DNA of 60,176 nucleotides from Psychrobacter immobilis (GTDB lineage Bacteria; Pseudomonadota; Gammaproteobacteria; Pseudomonadales; Moraxellaceae). The position numbers and the translations under genes were made by a program. This document shows positions 1 through 8,841 of this stretch, in pieces (position 1 is the first letter of the stretch; the number at the start of each line of letters is the position of its first letter). The DNA lies in assembly GCF_904846185.1 (NCBI RefSeq), contig NZ_CAJGZQ010000022.1, positions 1-60,176 on the forward strand, in the 5' to 3' direction. A model generated the notes under the pieces. That model saw only the letters and a program-made list of their open reading frames with translations. It was not told the DNA's origin and did no database searches.

Positions 1-869
<869 letters not shown>

Positions 870-1065
870 AATCTTGCATGAAGTCCTTTAAAGAGACTTC
901 GAAACTTGGCTCATTTAATCTGGCAATTACGCTCTCGTATGTTTCATATAATGAATTAACTTTGAGTTTTCTTGCTGTCTTAAATGATAATTTTTATAGT
1001 TAATAATCTTTCCGAAAAGAAAAGATAGTCAACTTTATTTTTTAGCATTCTGAATCAGCAAAAAT

Positions 1066-1091
1066 CCACACAAGTTGTTCTTTAGTTATGC
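1066..1091 (-). promoter_or_regulatory. rRNA leader antitermination (boxC/boxA-like) region
   Basis: On the minus strand, about 200 nt upstream of the mature 16S end, the leader reads GCATAACTAAAGAACA followed by TTGTGTGG. The order and wording resemble the E. coli rrn boxA and boxC (TGTGTGG) antitermination elements. The boxA match is only approximate. Confidence 0.45.
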
Positions 1092-1197
1092 TTTTAAATA
1101 GTGCTCAATCACTGTCGTCCAGTAACTGATATATAGGGTAATTCTCTTGCTGTTTAGTCTCAAACCCTTTCAGGTTAAGCTATCTAGCGAGCCGACT

Positions 1198-1225
1198 ATC
1201 TTATCATAATGATTTCGATTGTCAA
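1198..1225 (-). promoter_or_regulatory. rRNA operon promoter P2
   Basis: Minus strand: a perfect -35 TTGACA (complement of 1220-1225), a 16-bp spacer and -10 TAAGAT (complement of 1198-1203), about 330 bp upstream of mature 16S. The start of transcription would be near 1191 in a GC-rich discriminator. It is the downstream member of a tandem pair with P1, as is usual for rRNA operons. Confidence 0.7.
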
Positions 1226-1308
1226 GCTTTTTTATGTTTTGTCTTAGCTTGGTAATCTAAGTAATAAGTTGGTTAACTTACTGCTTAGCTTCCTTTGCTG
1301 TGGGGCGT

Positions 1309-1336
1309 ATTATATAGATTCTGATGAGAGTGTCAA
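1309..1336 (-). promoter_or_regulatory. rRNA operon promoter P1
   Basis: Minus strand: -35 TTGACA (complement of 1331-1336), 16-bp spacer, -10 TATAAT (complement of 1309-1314), followed by a C-rich discriminator (ACGCCCC). Both hexamers are perfect. The DNA upstream (1337-1400) is A/T-rich, as expected of an UP element. It drives the 16S gene leftward with about 430 nt of leader. Confidence 0.85.
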
Positions 1337-1694
1337 CCGCTTTATCAGAGGTTTTTGGATTTATTTGATAAGACTTTTAATAATGCATAGTTTTCAATGG
1401 GTTAAGATTGACATTCATTTAATTCTTTTAAATTAGACGGTAAATAATGACTCAGCTTTAAACAGTATCTATCGATATTCATTAATTGTCATCTATAGAG
1501 TTGCCATTAAGAACTTACTTTAAGCTAAAACTTTGAAGCTCTATACTGACTTTTTGACATATTTATCTGCTTATTGATAATTGCCTTCGCTGTGTCCTTT
1601 AACTATGATTTACACTTCTTGATATTCGCATAGATAGCATCTATATATAGAGGCCGACCTAATCCCTTACTATCTAGTGTTGATACACAGTTTT
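1337..1694. other. AT-rich spacer between the divergent rrn and thrS promoters
   Basis: No reading frame or RNA gene is supported here. The part next to P1 may act as an UP element or Fis-binding region for the rRNA promoter; the rest shows nothing I can name. Confidence 0.5.
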
Positions 1695-1703
1695 TGCTAT
1701 AAT
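1695..1703 (+). promoter_or_regulatory. Extended -10 promoter for thrS
   Basis: TGCTATAAT is a perfect extended -10 (TGnTATAAT). There is no good -35 at 17 bp, which is common for extended -10 promoters. Transcription from about 1710 would give a thrS leader of roughly 195 nt that includes the hairpin at 1851-1871. The same TGCTATAMT wording recurs before several other genes in the window. Confidence 0.6.
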
Positions 1704-1834
1704 AGCTGACTTTATAATATTGCTTAATGGCATTTCTTATTAGCCTTGATTGTTCAACGGTTGATTGTTTGAAATTTTGCCTTTAAGTGATATCTATCTC
1801 TTATAACATATCATAGCAGTTGGATATAATTGAC

Positions 1835-1877
1835 GCAGTCTTGCGGTTATATGATTGATGGTTGCAATCATCACTGC
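1835..1877 (+). promoter_or_regulatory. Putative thrS translational operator (tRNA-Thr anticodon-arm mimic)
   Basis: Positions 1851-1857 (ATGATTG) pair perfectly with 1865-1871 (CAATCAT), enclosing a 7-nt loop ATGGTTG. Read as an anticodon loop it has U at position 33 and GGU at 34-36, a genuine tRNA-Thr anticodon. An outer helix GCAGT (1835-1839)/ACTGC (1873-1877) is also possible. The hairpin sits at -54 to -34 relative to the thrS start. In E. coli, threonyl-tRNA synthetase represses its own translation by binding a leader hairpin that mimics the tRNA-Thr anticodon arm at a similar place. The match in form is seen; the function is inferred. Confidence 0.5.
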
Positions 1878-1904
1878 CAACGGACGCAAAAAGGTGAATA
1901 GATT

Positions 1905-3839
1905 ATGGTAGCGATTACTTTACCCGATGGTAGCGTAAAAAACTTCGAAGGTAGTACCACCGTCATGGAAGTGGCACAAAGCATTGGTGCAGGATTGGCT
2001 AAAGCGACGGTCGCCGGACGTGTAGATGGTCATCTAGTTGATGCGCACGACCCTATCGCTCATGATGCTAAGGTTGAAATCGTGACACCAAAAGATGATG
2101 ACGGTGTCGATATCATTCGCCATTCTTGTGCTCATCTATTAGGTCATGCCGTTAAGCAGTTATATCCTGATGTAAAAATGGTGATTGGCCCCGTTATCGA
2201 TGATGGTTTTTATTATGACATCTATAGCGAAACGCCATTTACGCCTGAGCATATGGCAGCCATTGAAAAACGCATGATGGAACTCATCAAGCAAGATTAT
2301 GACGTTATCAAAAAAATAACGCCACGCGATGAAGTCATTAAAATTTTTGAAGAACGTGGTGAAGACTATAAGCTTAAGCTGATTAATGATATGCCAGGCG
2401 AAGAAGCCTTTGGTCTCTATCATCATCAAGAATATGTCGATATGTGCCGTGGTCCACACGTGCCGAACACCAGATTTTTAAAAGTATTCAAACTGACCAA
2501 AATGTCTGGTGCATATTGGCGCGGTGATGCCAAGAACGAGCAACTGCAACGTATCTATGGTACAGCATGGGCGGATAAAAAAGATTTAAAAGCTTATATT
2601 CAGCGTATCGAAGAAGCCGAAAAACGTGACCATCGTAAAATTGGTAAAGCGTTAAATCTGTTCCATATGCAAGAGCAAGCACCCGGTATGGTGTTTTGGC
2701 ATGCGAATGGTTGGACGATATATCAAGTACTTGAGCAGTATATGCGTAAAGTACAAAACGATAATGGCTACGAAGAGATTAAAACACCGCAAATCGTAGA
2801 TCGTAGTTTATGGGAGCGTTCTGGTCATTGGGGTAACTATGCGACTAACATGTTCACGACTGCCAGCGAAAATCGTGATTATGCGGTAAAACCAATGAAC
2901 TGCCCGTGCCACGTGCAAGTCTTTAACCAAGGTCTAAAATCTTACCGTGACTTACCATTACGTATGGCAGAGTTTGGCTCATGCCATCGAAACGAGCCAT
3001 CAGGTTCGCTACATGGTTTGATGCGTGTACGCGGTTTTACCCAAGATGATGCACATATCTTCTGTACACAGTCGCAAATCCAGCAAGAAGTCGCTGACTT
3101 TATTAAACTAACCCTTGCCGTCTATGAAGACTTTGGTTTTGACAATATCATTATGAAACTCTCGACTCGCCCTGAAAAACGGGTTGGTAGTGATGAGTCT
3201 TGGGATTTTGCAGAGAAAGCTTTGGCCGATGCATTAGATAGCTCAGGATTAGATTGGGCTTATCTGCCCGGTGAAGGTGCATTCTATGGTCCGAAGATTG
3301 AATTTAGTTTGAAAGATTCTTTAGGTCGCGTCTGGCAGTGCGGTACGATTCAGGTTGACCCAAACATGCCTGAGCGCCTTGATGCCGAATTCGTCAATGA
3401 GCAAAACGAGCGCGAAGTACCTATTATGTTGCACCGTGCCATCTTAGGTTCATTCGAGCGCTTCATTGGTATTTTGATTGAAAACTATGCTGGTTGGATG
3501 CCCGTTTGGCTAGCGCCGCAACAAGTGGTGGTGATGAATATCACTGATAAACAGGCCGATGCTTGTGAAAATGTGGTCAGCGAACTCAAAAATTCAGGTT
3601 TGCGAGCTATTAGTGACTTGCGTAACGAAAAGATTGGATTTAAGATACGAGAGAAAACATTAGAACGCGTTCCCTATATGCTAGTATTAGGGGATAAAGA
3701 AGTCGAATCGGGCAGTGTCAATGTCCGTACTCGTGAAGGTGAAAACCTTGGCGTGATGAGTGTTCCAGAATTTATTACATTAGTACAGACCGCTGTCAGC
3801 GACAAAGGCCGACAGACCCCAAAAACAGATGAGGAGTAA
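1905..3839 (+). CDS. thrS: Threonine--tRNA ligase (ThrRS)
   Basis: Cytoplasmic class II aminoacyl-tRNA synthetase that charges tRNA-Thr. It has 644 aa, the usual length. An N-terminal TGS domain (about 1-62) is followed by the editing domain with HSCAH (H73, H77) and CRGPH (C181, H185). The catalytic core carries the zinc/active-site segment NCPCH, motif 2 ([13 protein letters not shown]) and motif 3 ([16 protein letters not shown]), and an anticodon-binding domain ends the protein. The ATG at 1905 follows AGGTGA at 1892-1897. It is the first gene of a thrS-infC pair; its stop codon is part of the infC ribosome-binding region (GAGGAG at 3831-3836). Regulation by a tRNA-mimic hairpin in the leader is likely. 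Confidence 0.98.
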   Translation: MVAITLPDGSVKNFEGSTTVMEVAQSIGAGLAKATVAGRVDGHLVDAHDPIAHDAKVEIVTPKDDDGVDIIRHSCAHLLGHAVKQLYPDVKMVIGPVIDDGFYYDIYSETPFTPEHMAAIEKRMMELIKQDYDVIKKITPRDEVIKIFEERGEDYKLKLINDMPGEEAFGLYHHQEYVDMCRGPHVPNTRFLKVFKLTKMSGAYWRGDAKNEQLQRIYGTAWADKKDLKAYIQRIEEAEKRDHRKIGKALNLFHMQEQAPGMVFWHANGWTIYQVLEQYMRKVQNDNGYEEIKTPQIVDRSLWERSGHWGNYATNMFTTASENRDYAVKPMNCPCHVQVFNQGLKSYRDLPLRMAEFGSCHRNEPSGSLHGLMRVRGFTQDDAHIFCTQSQIQQEVADFIKLTLAVYEDFGFDNIIMKLSTRPEKRVGSDESWDFAEKALADALDSSGLDWAYLPGEGAFYGPKIEFSLKDSLGRVWQCGTIQVDPNMPERLDAEFVNEQNEREVPIMLHRAILGSFERFIGILIENYAGWMPVWLAPQQVVVMNITDKQADACENVVSELKNSGLRAISDLRNEKIGFKIREKTLERVPYMLVLGDKEVESGSVNVRTREGENLGVMSVPEFITLVQTAVSDKGRQTPKTDEE

Positions 3840-3844
3840 TACCT

Positions 3845-4366
3845 ATTAAACAGTCAAACCGTTTGAACATCAACGAAGATATCACAGCCAAAGAAGTCCG
3901 TCTCGTTAAAGAAGACGGCGAACAGATGGGCGTGGTCGATATCGAAACCGCGATGAAAGCGGCACGTGAGGACAGTCTAGATTTGGTCGAATTGGTTCCT
4001 GAAGCCAAACCGCCAGTATGCAAAATCATGGATTATAAGCATTTCCTCTATGATCAAAAGCAAAAAGCGAAAGAAGCTAAAAAGAACCAAAAGCAAACTC
4101 AGCTAAAAGAGATGAAGCTGCGTCCTAGTACTGAAGAAGCTGATTATCAGGTTAAACTGAAAAAAATCGTCAGCTTTTTGGAAGACCAAGACAAAGTTAA
4201 AATCAGTATTCGCTTTCGTGGCCGTGAAATGGCGCACCAAGAGATTGGTCGCAAGCAGCTAGATCGTATTATCGAAGATACTGCTGAGATTGCTAACGTT
4301 GAGCAATATCCTAAGATGGAAGGTCGTCAGATGGGTATGCTGCTTGGGCCAACTAAGAAAAAGTAA
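3845..4366 (+). CDS. infC: Translation initiation factor IF-3, with rare ATT start codon
   Basis: IF-3 binds the 30S subunit, prevents premature 50S joining and proofreads the start codon. The family sequence is clear: [34 protein letters not shown], then the C-domain [17 protein letters not shown] and [15 protein letters not shown]. No ATG lies near the N-terminus. A frame-matched ATT at 3845 lies 8 nt after GAGGAG (3831-3836), which gives 173 aa starting (M)[11 protein letters not shown]; a TTG at 3863 would be shorter and lacks a ribosome site. AUU starts are characteristic of infC and underlie IF-3 autorepression in E. coli. It lies 5 nt after the thrS stop codon, so the two are co-transcribed. 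A terminator follows immediately instead of rpmI-rplT. Confidence 0.95.
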   Translation: MKQSNRLNINEDITAKEVRLVKEDGEQMGVVDIETAMKAAREDSLDLVELVPEAKPPVCKIMDYKHFLYDQKQKAKEAKKNQKQTQLKEMKLRPSTEEADYQVKLKKIVSFLEDQDKVKISIRFRGREMAHQEIGRKQLDRIIEDTAEIANVEQYPKMEGRQMGMLLGPTKKK

Positions 4367-4412
4367 TCTGTTTATTAGATGGCTGTTAGTCAATATAGAT
4401 ATGTATAACCTT

Positions 4413-4449
4413 AACCATCAATATACTGCGGGATATTGATGGTTTTTTA
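4413..4449 (+). terminator. Rho-independent terminator after infC
   Basis: Perfect 12-bp stem AACCATCAATAT (4413-4424)/ATATTGATGGTT (4433-4444) with an 8-nt loop, and the stem runs into TTTTTT. It ends the thrS-infC transcript. Confidence 0.9.
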
Positions 4450-4687
4450 TTGTGTGCATAGATACATATCTCTTTTAAATATGTTTAGTCAGATATAATT
4501 GGCTGACTCTATTTTACAAAACCTACCTTCTCAACCATTTGATTACGCGGTAATCTAAAGGTCTGTTTTATATTTGCTAATCAGCATTTATTAAAAATTT
4601 CTAGTAAGTGTATAAAAATAACGTATATCACGACCATCAGAGTCGTTGACAAAAACACTACTTTTATCCAATATTGAAGGAAATTTC
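4450..4687 (+). other. Spacer upstream of telA-like gene
   Basis: Together with the terminator this fills the 321-bp gap between infC and the next gene. A TTGACA at 4646-4651 could be a -35 element, but no convincing -10 follows it. It is also where a longer reading frame could begin with TTG; that start is not preferred. No other feature is supported. Confidence 0.4.
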
Positions 4688-5932
4688 ATGCAAGAATTGA
4701 CCCCACCAGAAAACGCAACGACGCCAAGTATTTCTCTAACCGCGCCTGAACCTGTGAGAGAAATACAAAAAAGCGAAGCAGATCAGATGGTCAAATTGGA
4801 TGACAGCCAAATCCCAGAACTTGATGCCAAGGTCGATGCCTTTGTTGATCATGTGATTAATAATTCTGTGCACAGTGCTGAGTTTCAGCAAAATGTGCAA
4901 TCGATTCATAATCTCGGCACCAAAGAGATTCGTGAATCAGCCCAAGTGTCTAATCGTATGCTTGATTTACCCGCCAAAAGCCTCAATGACAGCTTGTTTG
5001 ATAATTCCCCTATCGCCAAGTCATTGACTGAGTTGCGCGGCATCGTCGAAGATTTAGATCCCAGTAAAAAAGAGCTGACCAGCTCGCGTAAGTTATTCGG
5101 TCTCATCCCATTTGGCAATAAAGTACAGGATTACTTCCGTCAATATGAATCGGCACAATCACATATCAACGCCGTAGTAACCAGTCTATATAATGGTAAG
5201 GATGAGCTGCTCAAAGACAATGCGATGATTGAGCAAGAAAAAGTCAATATGTGGGAGCTGATGCAATCCATACGCCAATACGTTTATGTCGGCAAAAAGA
5301 TTGATGAGCAGTTAGAACAGAAGGTTTATGCGATAGAAGCGACCGATCCCGAAAAAGCACGCATTATTAAAGAAGAGATGTTGTTTTATGTGCGTCAAAA
5401 AAACACCGACTTTTTAACTCAGTTAGCCGTGAACGTGCAAGGCTATTTAGCGCTCGATACCATTCGCCGCAATAACTTAGAATTGATAAAAGGCGTTGAT
5501 CGAGCCACCACAACCACCGTATCTGCACTACGTACAGCGGTCGTGGTTGCACAAGCGATGACCAATCAAAAACTGGTGCTTGATCAAATTACTGCTTTAA
5601 ATAAAACCACCAGTAGCTTAATTGAATCGACCTCAGCGATGCTAAAACGTCAGTCAGGTGAAATCCATGAGCATGCGACCAGTAGCAGCATTGAGCTTGA
5701 TAAATTGCAAAACGCTTTCAATAACGTCTATGATACGATGGATATGATTAGCAATTATAAAATTGAAGCGCTAGAGAACATGAAACAGACGGTCAATACT
5801 TTGACTACTGAAGTTGATAAGGCTCAGAAATACTTGGATAAGTCTAATCAAACAACAGTATTAGAAGTGTCGAAAGAGATAGACAGTAAAAAGATAACCA
5901 ATAGATCAAGTACAGTCGATATCGACATTTGA
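4688..5932 (+). CDS. TelA/toxic anion resistance family protein
   Basis: 414 aa, largely helical and charged, with no signal peptide or membrane segment. The segments ASRKLFGLIPFGNKVQDYF-like (residues about 135-155) and VDRATTTTVSALRTAVVVAQA (about 265-290) are hallmarks of the TelA family (Pfam PF05816), first linked to tellurite and other toxic-anion resistance and later to envelope or phage stress; the biochemical activity is unknown. The ATG at 4688 is chosen because GAAGGA lies 6-7 nt upstream; a TTG at 4646 would add 14 residues without a ribosome site. It appears to be a single-gene unit between the infC terminator and rnr. No partner XpaC-like gene is adjacent. Confidence 0.85.
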   Translation: MQELTPPENATTPSISLTAPEPVREIQKSEADQMVKLDDSQIPELDAKVDAFVDHVINNSVHSAEFQQNVQSIHNLGTKEIRESAQVSNRMLDLPAKSLNDSLFDNSPIAKSLTELRGIVEDLDPSKKELTSSRKLFGLIPFGNKVQDYFRQYESAQSHINAVVTSLYNGKDELLKDNAMIEQEKVNMWELMQSIRQYVYVGKKIDEQLEQKVYAIEATDPEKARIIKEEMLFYVRQKNTDFLTQLAVNVQGYLALDTIRRNNLELIKGVDRATTTTVSALRTAVVVAQAMTNQKLVLDQITALNKTTSSLIESTSAMLKRQSGEIHEHATSSSIELDKLQNAFNNVYDTMDMISNYKIEALENMKQTVNTLTTEVDKAQKYLDKSNQTTVLEVSKEIDSKKITNRSSTVDIDI

Positions 5933-6073
5933 TTTGTTTTAATAGTTGTTGCCTATTAAAGGTGGCCACTTCCTGCTACCAAATACACTTAAGACAATTG
6001 ACGCAAGATATTGCAACGTCGTTCGTGTTAAGATAGCCATTATTAATAATTTTAAAAATAGATACGGTAATTT

Positions 6074-8368
6074 ATGAGTTGGAACGATCCAAACGCCTCA
6101 AGTGAGGCAAAAAGATATGACAATCCTATCCCTAGTCGCGAACTGATACTCAGTACGATTAATGAGCATGGTGAAGTCACGCATCAACAATTGGCAAAAG
6201 CCTTTAATATTGATGACCCAGACCAGTTTGACGCTTTAGGCAATCGCCTAAAAGCGATGGCACGTGATGGACAAGTAAACCGCGACGGTCGTCCTTATCG
6301 CTATCGCACGGTGACCAAGCAAGATGTCGTCAGAGGTACAGTGTCTGCACATCCTAAAGGCTTTGGCTTTGTATTATTAAGCGATATGCCAGATTTGTTT
6401 TTACATGAAAAGCAAATGCGCTGGGTTTTCAACGGTGACACTGTAGATGCAGTCGGTACATCGACAGACAATCGCGGGCGCACAGAAGGACGTATCGTCG
6501 ATGTCGTTGAACGTCGTCAAAATAACTTCATTGGTACATTAGCGCGTGATGAAGACGGCTACTGTGTCGAGCTTGGTAGTCCAAATAATCACCAGCCGAT
6601 TACCGTTACTGAAGAAAATGTACAAGCGATGAATGCCAAGCAAGGCTCTCCTGTTAAGGTTGATGTTATTGATTGGCCAAATCAGCATGAATTTGCGACG
6701 GGTAAAATCACTGAAGTACTGTCTGATGACAATGATCGCGAACTGATTATTGAGACCACCTTACTCAATTATGACATCCCATCAGATTTTAGCGAAGCAG
6801 CACTGAAGCAAGCCAACGATTATCAAGAGCCGACTGAAAAAGATCTAAAAGGTCGTAAAGATTTGCGTGATTTGCCACTGGTGACTATCGATGGTGAAGA
6901 TGCACGTGATTTTGATGATGCCGTATTCGCCGAAAAACGCTCAGGCGGCAACTATCGTGTCTTAGTTGCGATTGCGGATGTCAGTTATTACGTTACACCA
7001 AACTCGCCACTTGATAAAGATGCCTACGAGCGCGGTACGTCCGTATACTTCCCGCATCGTGTGATTCCAATGTTGCCTGAAGTGCTCTCTAATGGTCTGT
7101 GCTCACTGAATCCTGACCGTGATCGTCTTTGTATGGTAGCTGATATCAAAATATCGCGGGCAGGCAAAGTGACCGGTTATGAGTTCTATCCTGCTGTCAT
7201 GCACTCACAAGCACGCTTAACGTATAATCAAGTGAATGCTTATCTTGAGAATCCAGAAGATAAGAGCGTACCTACCTCACTAACAGGTAATAAAGACGTC
7301 AAAAAATCTGTCGATACCTTACATCAATTGTATGAGCTACTGCTGAAAAAGCGTGAAGAGCGCCATGCAATGGAATTTGAGACAGTTGAGACCTACATTA
7401 AGTTCAATGAGAAAGGTGGTATCGAAGCAATCCTACCGCGTACTCGCGGTGATGCTCAAAAACTCATTGAAGAATGTATGCTGCTGGCCAATACTTGTGC
7501 AGCGAACTTTGCACTCAAGCATGAGCTTCCTGTCTTATATCGTAACCATGACAAACCTGATGGCGAAAAATCAATGCGTATTCACGAATACGCAAAGAAT
7601 TTTGGTTTAAGCTTCCCAGAAGAAAATCCAACGCAAGCCGATTATCAGCGCATTATTGAAGCCACCAAAGACAGACCCGATGCGATTAGTATCCACAGCA
7701 TGCTGTTGCGCTCAATGATGCAAGCAAATTATGCACCTGACAATATCGGTCACTTTGGGCTAGCTTATGACGAATATAGCCACTTCACCTCGCCGATTCG
7801 TCGTTACCCTGATTTGATGCTGCATCGTGCCATCAAAGCAAAAGTGACCAATACCCAGCAGCCAGTGATGGACTTTTCTCTTGAAGCGGCTGGCACGCAA
7901 ACCTCAGATACTGAGCGCCGTGCCGAAAAAGCCTCACGCTATGTAGAGTCTTGGCTCAAGTGTCACTATATGAAAGATCATGTTGGTGAAGAGTTCGAAG
8001 GTGTGGTTACTACAGTCACAAGCTTCGGTTTGTTTGTCACCTTGACTGACTTATATATTGATGGTTTGGTTCACATCTCTAATGTCGGTGATGACTTCTT
8101 TGTTTACGATGAACAGCAACAACAGCTGATCGGTAAAGACAAAGGGACATTGTTCGGACTGGGCGATCGCGTTAAAGTGAAAGTTGCTGGCGTCAATATG
8201 GATCTGCTACAAATTGACTTTGATTTAAAAGCTAAATTGCAATCTAGTGAAATGAATCAAACGAAGAGCGCGCCTTCTAAAAAAAGTACTGATAAGAAAA
8301 GTACTGATAGAAGAGGCCCCACTAAAAAGACTGGCAGCCGTAGTAAAGGCGCAAGTAAGAAAAGCTAG
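6074..8368 (+). CDS. rnr: Ribonuclease R
   Basis: Processive 3'-5' hydrolytic exoribonuclease that degrades structured RNA, rRNA fragments and mRNA, important at low temperature. The 764 aa contain an N-terminal winged-helix region (about 20-80), cold-shock-type domains (about 85-215), the RNB catalytic domain starting near 260 with IDGEDARDFDDAV (acidic residues D273, D279, D281, D282), an S1 domain (about 640-720, GVVTTVTSFGLFVTL) and a lysine/serine-rich basic tail. The order and length match RNase R rather than RNase II. The start at 6074 has only a weak ribosome site (ACGGTAA). A strong terminator follows; the convergent small gene at 8456 is on the other strand. Confidence 0.96.
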   Translation: MSWNDPNASSEAKRYDNPIPSRELILSTINEHGEVTHQQLAKAFNIDDPDQFDALGNRLKAMARDGQVNRDGRPYRYRTVTKQDVVRGTVSAHPKGFGFVLLSDMPDLFLHEKQMRWVFNGDTVDAVGTSTDNRGRTEGRIVDVVERRQNNFIGTLARDEDGYCVELGSPNNHQPITVTEENVQAMNAKQGSPVKVDVIDWPNQHEFATGKITEVLSDDNDRELIIETTLLNYDIPSDFSEAALKQANDYQEPTEKDLKGRKDLRDLPLVTIDGEDARDFDDAVFAEKRSGGNYRVLVAIADVSYYVTPNSPLDKDAYERGTSVYFPHRVIPMLPEVLSNGLCSLNPDRDRLCMVADIKISRAGKVTGYEFYPAVMHSQARLTYNQVNAYLENPEDKSVPTSLTGNKDVKKSVDTLHQLYELLLKKREERHAMEFETVETYIKFNEKGGIEAILPRTRGDAQKLIEECMLLANTCAANFALKHELPVLYRNHDKPDGEKSMRIHEYAKNFGLSFPEENPTQADYQRIIEATKDRPDAISIHSMLLRSMMQANYAPDNIGHFGLAYDEYSHFTSPIRRYPDLMLHRAIKAKVTNTQQPVMDFSLEAAGTQTSDTERRAEKASRYVESWLKCHYMKDHVGEEFEGVVTTVTSFGLFVTLTDLYIDGLVHISNVGDDFFVYDEQQQQLIGKDKGTLFGLGDRVKVKVAGVNMDLLQIDFDLKAKLQSSEMNQTKSAPSKKSTDKKSTDRRGPTKKTGSRSKGASKKS

Positions 8369-8391
8369 TGTTAGTAAATACTTTAAATAAT

Positions 8392-8422
8392 AAAAAGGCC
8401 AACGTCATCGTTGGCCTTTTTT
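8392..8422. terminator. Terminator after rnr
   Basis: Stem AAAAGGCCAACG (8393-8404)/CGTTGGCCTTTT (8409-8420) with a 4-nt loop and T-run. The A-run on the other side makes it usable in both directions, serving the convergent minus-strand gene ending at 8456. Confidence 0.92.
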
Positions 8423-8455
8423 GTGCGTGGTATTTTATAACGACTATTTAAATCA

Positions 8456-8758
8456 TTATTGCGCATTACTCATCTGGTCTAGACGTTCCTTGTCTGCTTC
8501 CTGTGCCTGATCTATTTTCGCGGTAGCATTATCGAGAATGGCTTTAGGCTGTTTGCCAAGTGGCTGGCTCGCGACATCTACCGAGCCACTTTCTACATCA
8601 TCCGTATTTGGTAACGCTGTATCGGGAGATTGCTCAGATCCTGCATCACTTATGACTAATTCTCTATCTTTCTCACGTTGATTGCCATTAATGAGGTTAA
8701 AACCTAGTAACGCAACCATGCCCACTAGGGCGAATATAATCAAGTGTTTCATTTGCAT
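8456..8758 (-). CDS. Small membrane-anchored hypothetical protein
   Basis: 100 aa. The N-terminus MKHLIIFALVGMVALLGF is a single hydrophobic anchor or uncleaved signal, followed by an acidic, Ser/Asp/Gln-rich, probably disordered tail ending in a charged helix (IDQAQEADKERLDQM). I do not recognise a family. It could also start two codons later at 8752 (MKHLI); neither start has a strong ribosome site. It lies 83 bp downstream of the MscS gene on the same strand and may be co-transcribed with it. Confidence 0.6.
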   Translation of the reverse strand: MQMKHLIIFALVGMVALLGFNLINGNQREKDRELVISDAGSEQSPDTALPNTDDVESGSVDVASQPLGKQPKAILDNATAKIDQAQEADKERLDQMSNAQ

Positions 8759-8841
8759 AAAAAATGTCTCGTATTTGAATGATAATCAGATATACGTTTC
8801 GTTGCATTTTTTATGCCTAGTTTTTGGCAGGTTTTTGCAAA

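Noticed and set aside
4646..4687. TTG start extending the TelA-like gene
   Set aside because: The ATG at 4688 has a good ribosome site and the upstream residues look untranslated.
5938..5960. Inverted repeat TTTAATAG/CTATTAAA after the telA-like gene
   Set aside because: No T-run follows; A/T-rich arms of this length can be chance.
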